38,757 nucleotides of DNA from Nemertoderma westbladi (lineage: Eukaryota > Xenacoelomorpha > Nemertodermatida > Nemertodermatidae), in NCBI GenBank assembly GCA_032718475.1, contig JAUCBJ010004726.1, positions 1-38,757 on the forward strand. The letters are read 5' to 3'. Shown one piece after another: positions 38,276 through 38,757 of this stretch (position 1 is its first letter; the number at the start of each line of letters is the position of its first letter). The notes below the pieces were generated by a model that worked only from the letters and a program-made list of their open reading frames with translations, did no database searches and was not told where the DNA came from. The translations under genes were made by a program, and so were the position numbers.

Positions 38276-38757
38276 GGTTTGTTTCTTTTTAGATTTATGT
38301 TTTATTTATATTTATTACGCCGATGATGATGTAAAGTATTATATTGAACGGATTATACATACATAATTGTTAAACATTAAATTTTTTAATGCCGCTGTGG
38401 CGATTCTGTTTATAATTATATTCTATTTTTATTGAAATACTATTAGAAGGCCTGAGACAGGGGGGGATACTGGACGCAAAACCCGCCTTGGCGAATTAAT
38501 ATCCCGCCTCAATGTTTAATTCTCAATTTAGGGAAAGGAGCAGGATACAGTGACACGTTATTTTAACCAAAACAATAAACTAAACACAATAGAACAGGTT
38601 ACAGTGTTATTTTTAAGAGTAATGAGCTGTTATTTGCGTCGATTTTCCCCTGGAGAGGGATGAATTTTTATTTCGTCCAGTTTCCCCCCCCCCCCCCCCC
38701 CCCCCCCCCCCTACCTGGAAGGCCTAGATGGTAATGTGTCCGTGACCAGAACAGTGA
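38276..38757. repeat. Interspersed repeat with poly-C run; no gene
   Basis: 38532-38583 matches 16936-16991. 38630-38683 resembles 29127-29175 and both lead into C runs; here the run is 28 C at 38684-38711. Confidence 0.65.

Noticed and set aside
37856-38326. 156-codon frame with VIYAYIYRLIT repeats
   Set aside because: Follows from the 33-bp minisatellite; the flanking parts carry no recognisable protein.
36280-38757. TM1-TM2 exons of the GPCR
   Set aside because: No GNxxV or NLxLAD-like sequence found on the minus strand; they presumably lie beyond the window.

Overview
This window reads as nuclear DNA of an animal, most likely a marine invertebrate. The evidence is a multi-exon class A GPCR gene with matched splice phases, BEL/Pao-type LTR retroelement coding, two L2/CR1-like LINEs, tRNA-headed SINEs, MITE-like inverted-repeat elements and very long microsatellites. 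An echinoderm or other non-vertebrate deuterostome would fit the element mix and the orexin-receptor-like GPCR, but the species cannot be fixed from sequence alone. No bacterial operon, CRISPR array or plasmid feature is present.

Layout, left to right. Positions 1-4600 hold the 3' part of a decayed or non-autonomous BEL/Pao retroelement: Gag, zinc knuckle, aspartic protease, then no reverse transcriptase or integrase. A long purine-rich, stop-rich 3' region follows, split by a 699-bp TA-flanked MITE, and then a polypurine tract with a probable 3' LTR. Positions 5110-7615 are a 15-bp satellite with nested higher-order repeats and a short inverted outlier. Positions 8031-8692 carry a candidate two-exon end of a small plus-strand gene of unknown product. 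Positions 9989-10260 are a tRNA-derived SINE with a target-site duplication. A palindrome with a perfect heat-shock-element core lies at 10668-10795. A broken, 5'-truncated LINE (plus strand) spans about 11594-14494 and sits between two copies of an interspersed repeat.

From 17881 to 36061 the minus strand carries the last five coding exons of a peptide-type GPCR (TM3-TM4, TM5, TM6, TM7, C-tail). All four introns join in consistent phase and give 312 readable residues; the exons for the N-terminus and TM1-TM2 lie beyond the right edge. The introns are crowded with a second LINE (minus strand, 20939-25002, with a decapeptide-coding minisatellite where the endonuclease should be), two adjacent large palindromes (25616-26061), a GCAACTT-rich inverted-repeat element, a SINE copy, an 89-bp duplication, a roughly 570-bp pure CA tract about 130 bp upstream of the TM5 exon, and a retroelement fragment with a zinc motif and a nuclease-like domain (34115-35200).

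The right end (36062-38757) is the intron or upstream region of the GPCR, with SINE-like copies, a 33-bp x 9 minisatellite and a 28-bp C run. The one well-supported host protein is the GPCR; almost everything else recognisable is repeat or decayed mobile DNA.
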